31,254 nucleotides of DNA from Sulfurimonadaceae bacterium (GTDB lineage: Bacteria > Campylobacterota > Campylobacteria > Campylobacterales > Sulfurimonadaceae): contig JAQUCZ010000002.1 in assembly GCA_028685945.1 (NCBI GenBank), forward strand, positions 1 through 31,254, read 5' to 3'. Both the position numbers and the translations under genes were made by a program. The notes beneath the pieces were generated by a model. It was not told the origin of the DNA, searched no databases, and saw only the letters and a list, made by a program, of their open reading frames with translations. Positions 30,608-31,254 of this stretch are shown piece after piece (the first letter of the stretch is position 1; each line of letters begins with the position of its first letter).

Positions 30608-31254
30608 TATTTTGCTACCTTTAAGATTTCTTGAATACTCGTGATACCGTCAAGTGCTTTTTGGATTCCGTTTTCAAACAACGATACAAATCCCTCTTTA
30701 AGTGCTTGTTCGAGTATGGCGTCTTTAGATGCGCCTTTTGCAATTAAGGAAGAGAGCTCTTCAGAGATATTAAGTACCTCACAAATCATCTCCCTTCCCA
30801 TAAAGCCGCTGTCGTTGCATTCGCGACACCCGCTACCGGTATAAAATTTTGCATTGTGGGGGATATACTCTTTGATCTCGTCTAAAATAGAAGCGGGGAG
30901 ATGCTCTTCAACCTTGCAATGAGGGCATATTTTTCTTACGAGCCTTTGTGCTTGAATAGCAACTAGCGCACCGCTAATAAGGTAGTGTTGAATCCCCATA
31001 TCGGCCATACGCGGGATAGCGCTTATTGCATCGTTCGTGTGGAGCGTAGATATTACTAAGTGCCCGGTAAGTGCAGCTTTAATGGCAATTTCAAGTGTTT
31101 CTTGGTCACGAATCTCCCCGATCATGATTTTGTCGGGGTCTTGACGTAAAATAGAGCGTAGAGCATCTGCAAAACTTAAGCCCACTTTCGCATTTACCTG
31201 TACCTGTTGGATCAGGTTCATTCTGTACTCGACGGGATCTTCAACGGTGATGAC
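30607..31254 (-). CDS. gspE: GspE/PilB-type assembly ATPase (3' part)
   Basis: The gene runs off the right edge, so only the C-terminal 215 or so residues are present and the Walker A loop is missing. The visible part begins VITVEDPVEY (Asp box). The Walker B RQDPDKIMIGEIRD and the His box HLVISTLHTND follow, then a zinc-binding pair of CxxC motifs (CPHC and CREC) typical of GspE and PilB extension ATPases but absent from the retraction ATPase PilT. It powers pilin or pseudopilin assembly at the inner membrane, together with the coupled gspF. Confidence 0.94.
   Translation of the reverse strand, partial: VITVEDPVEYRMNLIQQVQVNAKVGLSFADALRSILRQDPDKIMIGEIRDQETLEIAIKAALTGHLVISTLHTNDAISAIPRMADMGIQHYLISGALVAIQAQRLVRKICPHCKVEEHLPASILDEIKEYIPHNAKFYTGSGCRECNDSGFMGREMICEVLNISEELSSLIAKGASKDAILEQALKEGFVSLFENGIQKALDGITSIQEILKVAK

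Noticed and set aside
1..31254. CRISPR arrays, tRNA or rRNA genes, transposases, integrases
   Set aside because: I saw no regularly spaced repeats, cloverleaf-like genes, rRNA segments or transposase motifs anywhere in the window.

Overview
The window reads as the chromosome of a Campylobacterota member (formerly Epsilonproteobacteria), most likely a free-living sulfur- or hydrogen-oxidising lineage related to Sulfurimonas or Sulfuricurvum. Four things suggest this. The gene order rplU-rpmA-obgE-proB-fmt-birA-parA-parB-atpF'-atpF-atpH-atpA-atpG-atpD-atpC-tolQ-tolR-tolA-tolB-pal-cpoB-slyD-fabD-mtnN-ttcA-like matches the order I recall from Campylobacter jejuni and relatives. The ATP synthase operon has both b' and b subunits and no a or c subunit. 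The ProB is short. YebC has the N-terminus typical of this phylum. The genus is inference only.

Layout. (1) 1-3868, + strand, visibly GC-richer: the end of hypD, an LpxR-like outer-membrane lipid A deacylase, a CHAD-domain protein, hypE and hypA. HypD, HypE and HypA mature [NiFe] hydrogenase, so the organism probably uses H2. (2) 3873-6190, - strand, AT-rich: two overlapping genes, of which the upstream one resembles a Rep_3-type plasmid replication initiator, and a separate coiled-coil orphan gene. This looks like an acquired island. (3) 6402-12173: ribosomal proteins L21 and L27, the GTPase Obg, ProB, Fmt, biotin ligase and the chromosome-partition pair ParA/ParB. From proB to parB the genes overlap at almost every junction. 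(4) 12289-18037: the F1Fo ATP synthase operon. (5) 18041-22589: the Tol-Pal envelope system (tolQRAB, pal, cpoB), starting 3 bases after atpC. (6) 22660-27059: SlyD-type isomerase, a degenerate sigma-54-activator-like protein with a Fis helix-turn-helix, FabD, a nitrilase-family amidase, MTA/SAH nucleosidase and a TtcA-like PP-loop protein. (7) 27060-29322: two divergent hypothetical genes, yebC and an IMPACT/YigZ protein. (8) 29363-31254, - strand: GspF/PilC and the end of GspE/PilB of a type II secretion or type IV pilus system.

No rRNA, tRNA, CRISPR array, insertion sequence or transposase was seen. No stretch over 300 bases lacks a gene. The longest gap (6151-6401) holds divergent promoters and an rplU leader hairpin.

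The least expected signals are a short word, CATGCCA, found about 29 times over both strands in all reading frames and between genes (about three to four expected from base composition), and the chromosomal Rep_3-like initiator with an unrecognised coupled partner.
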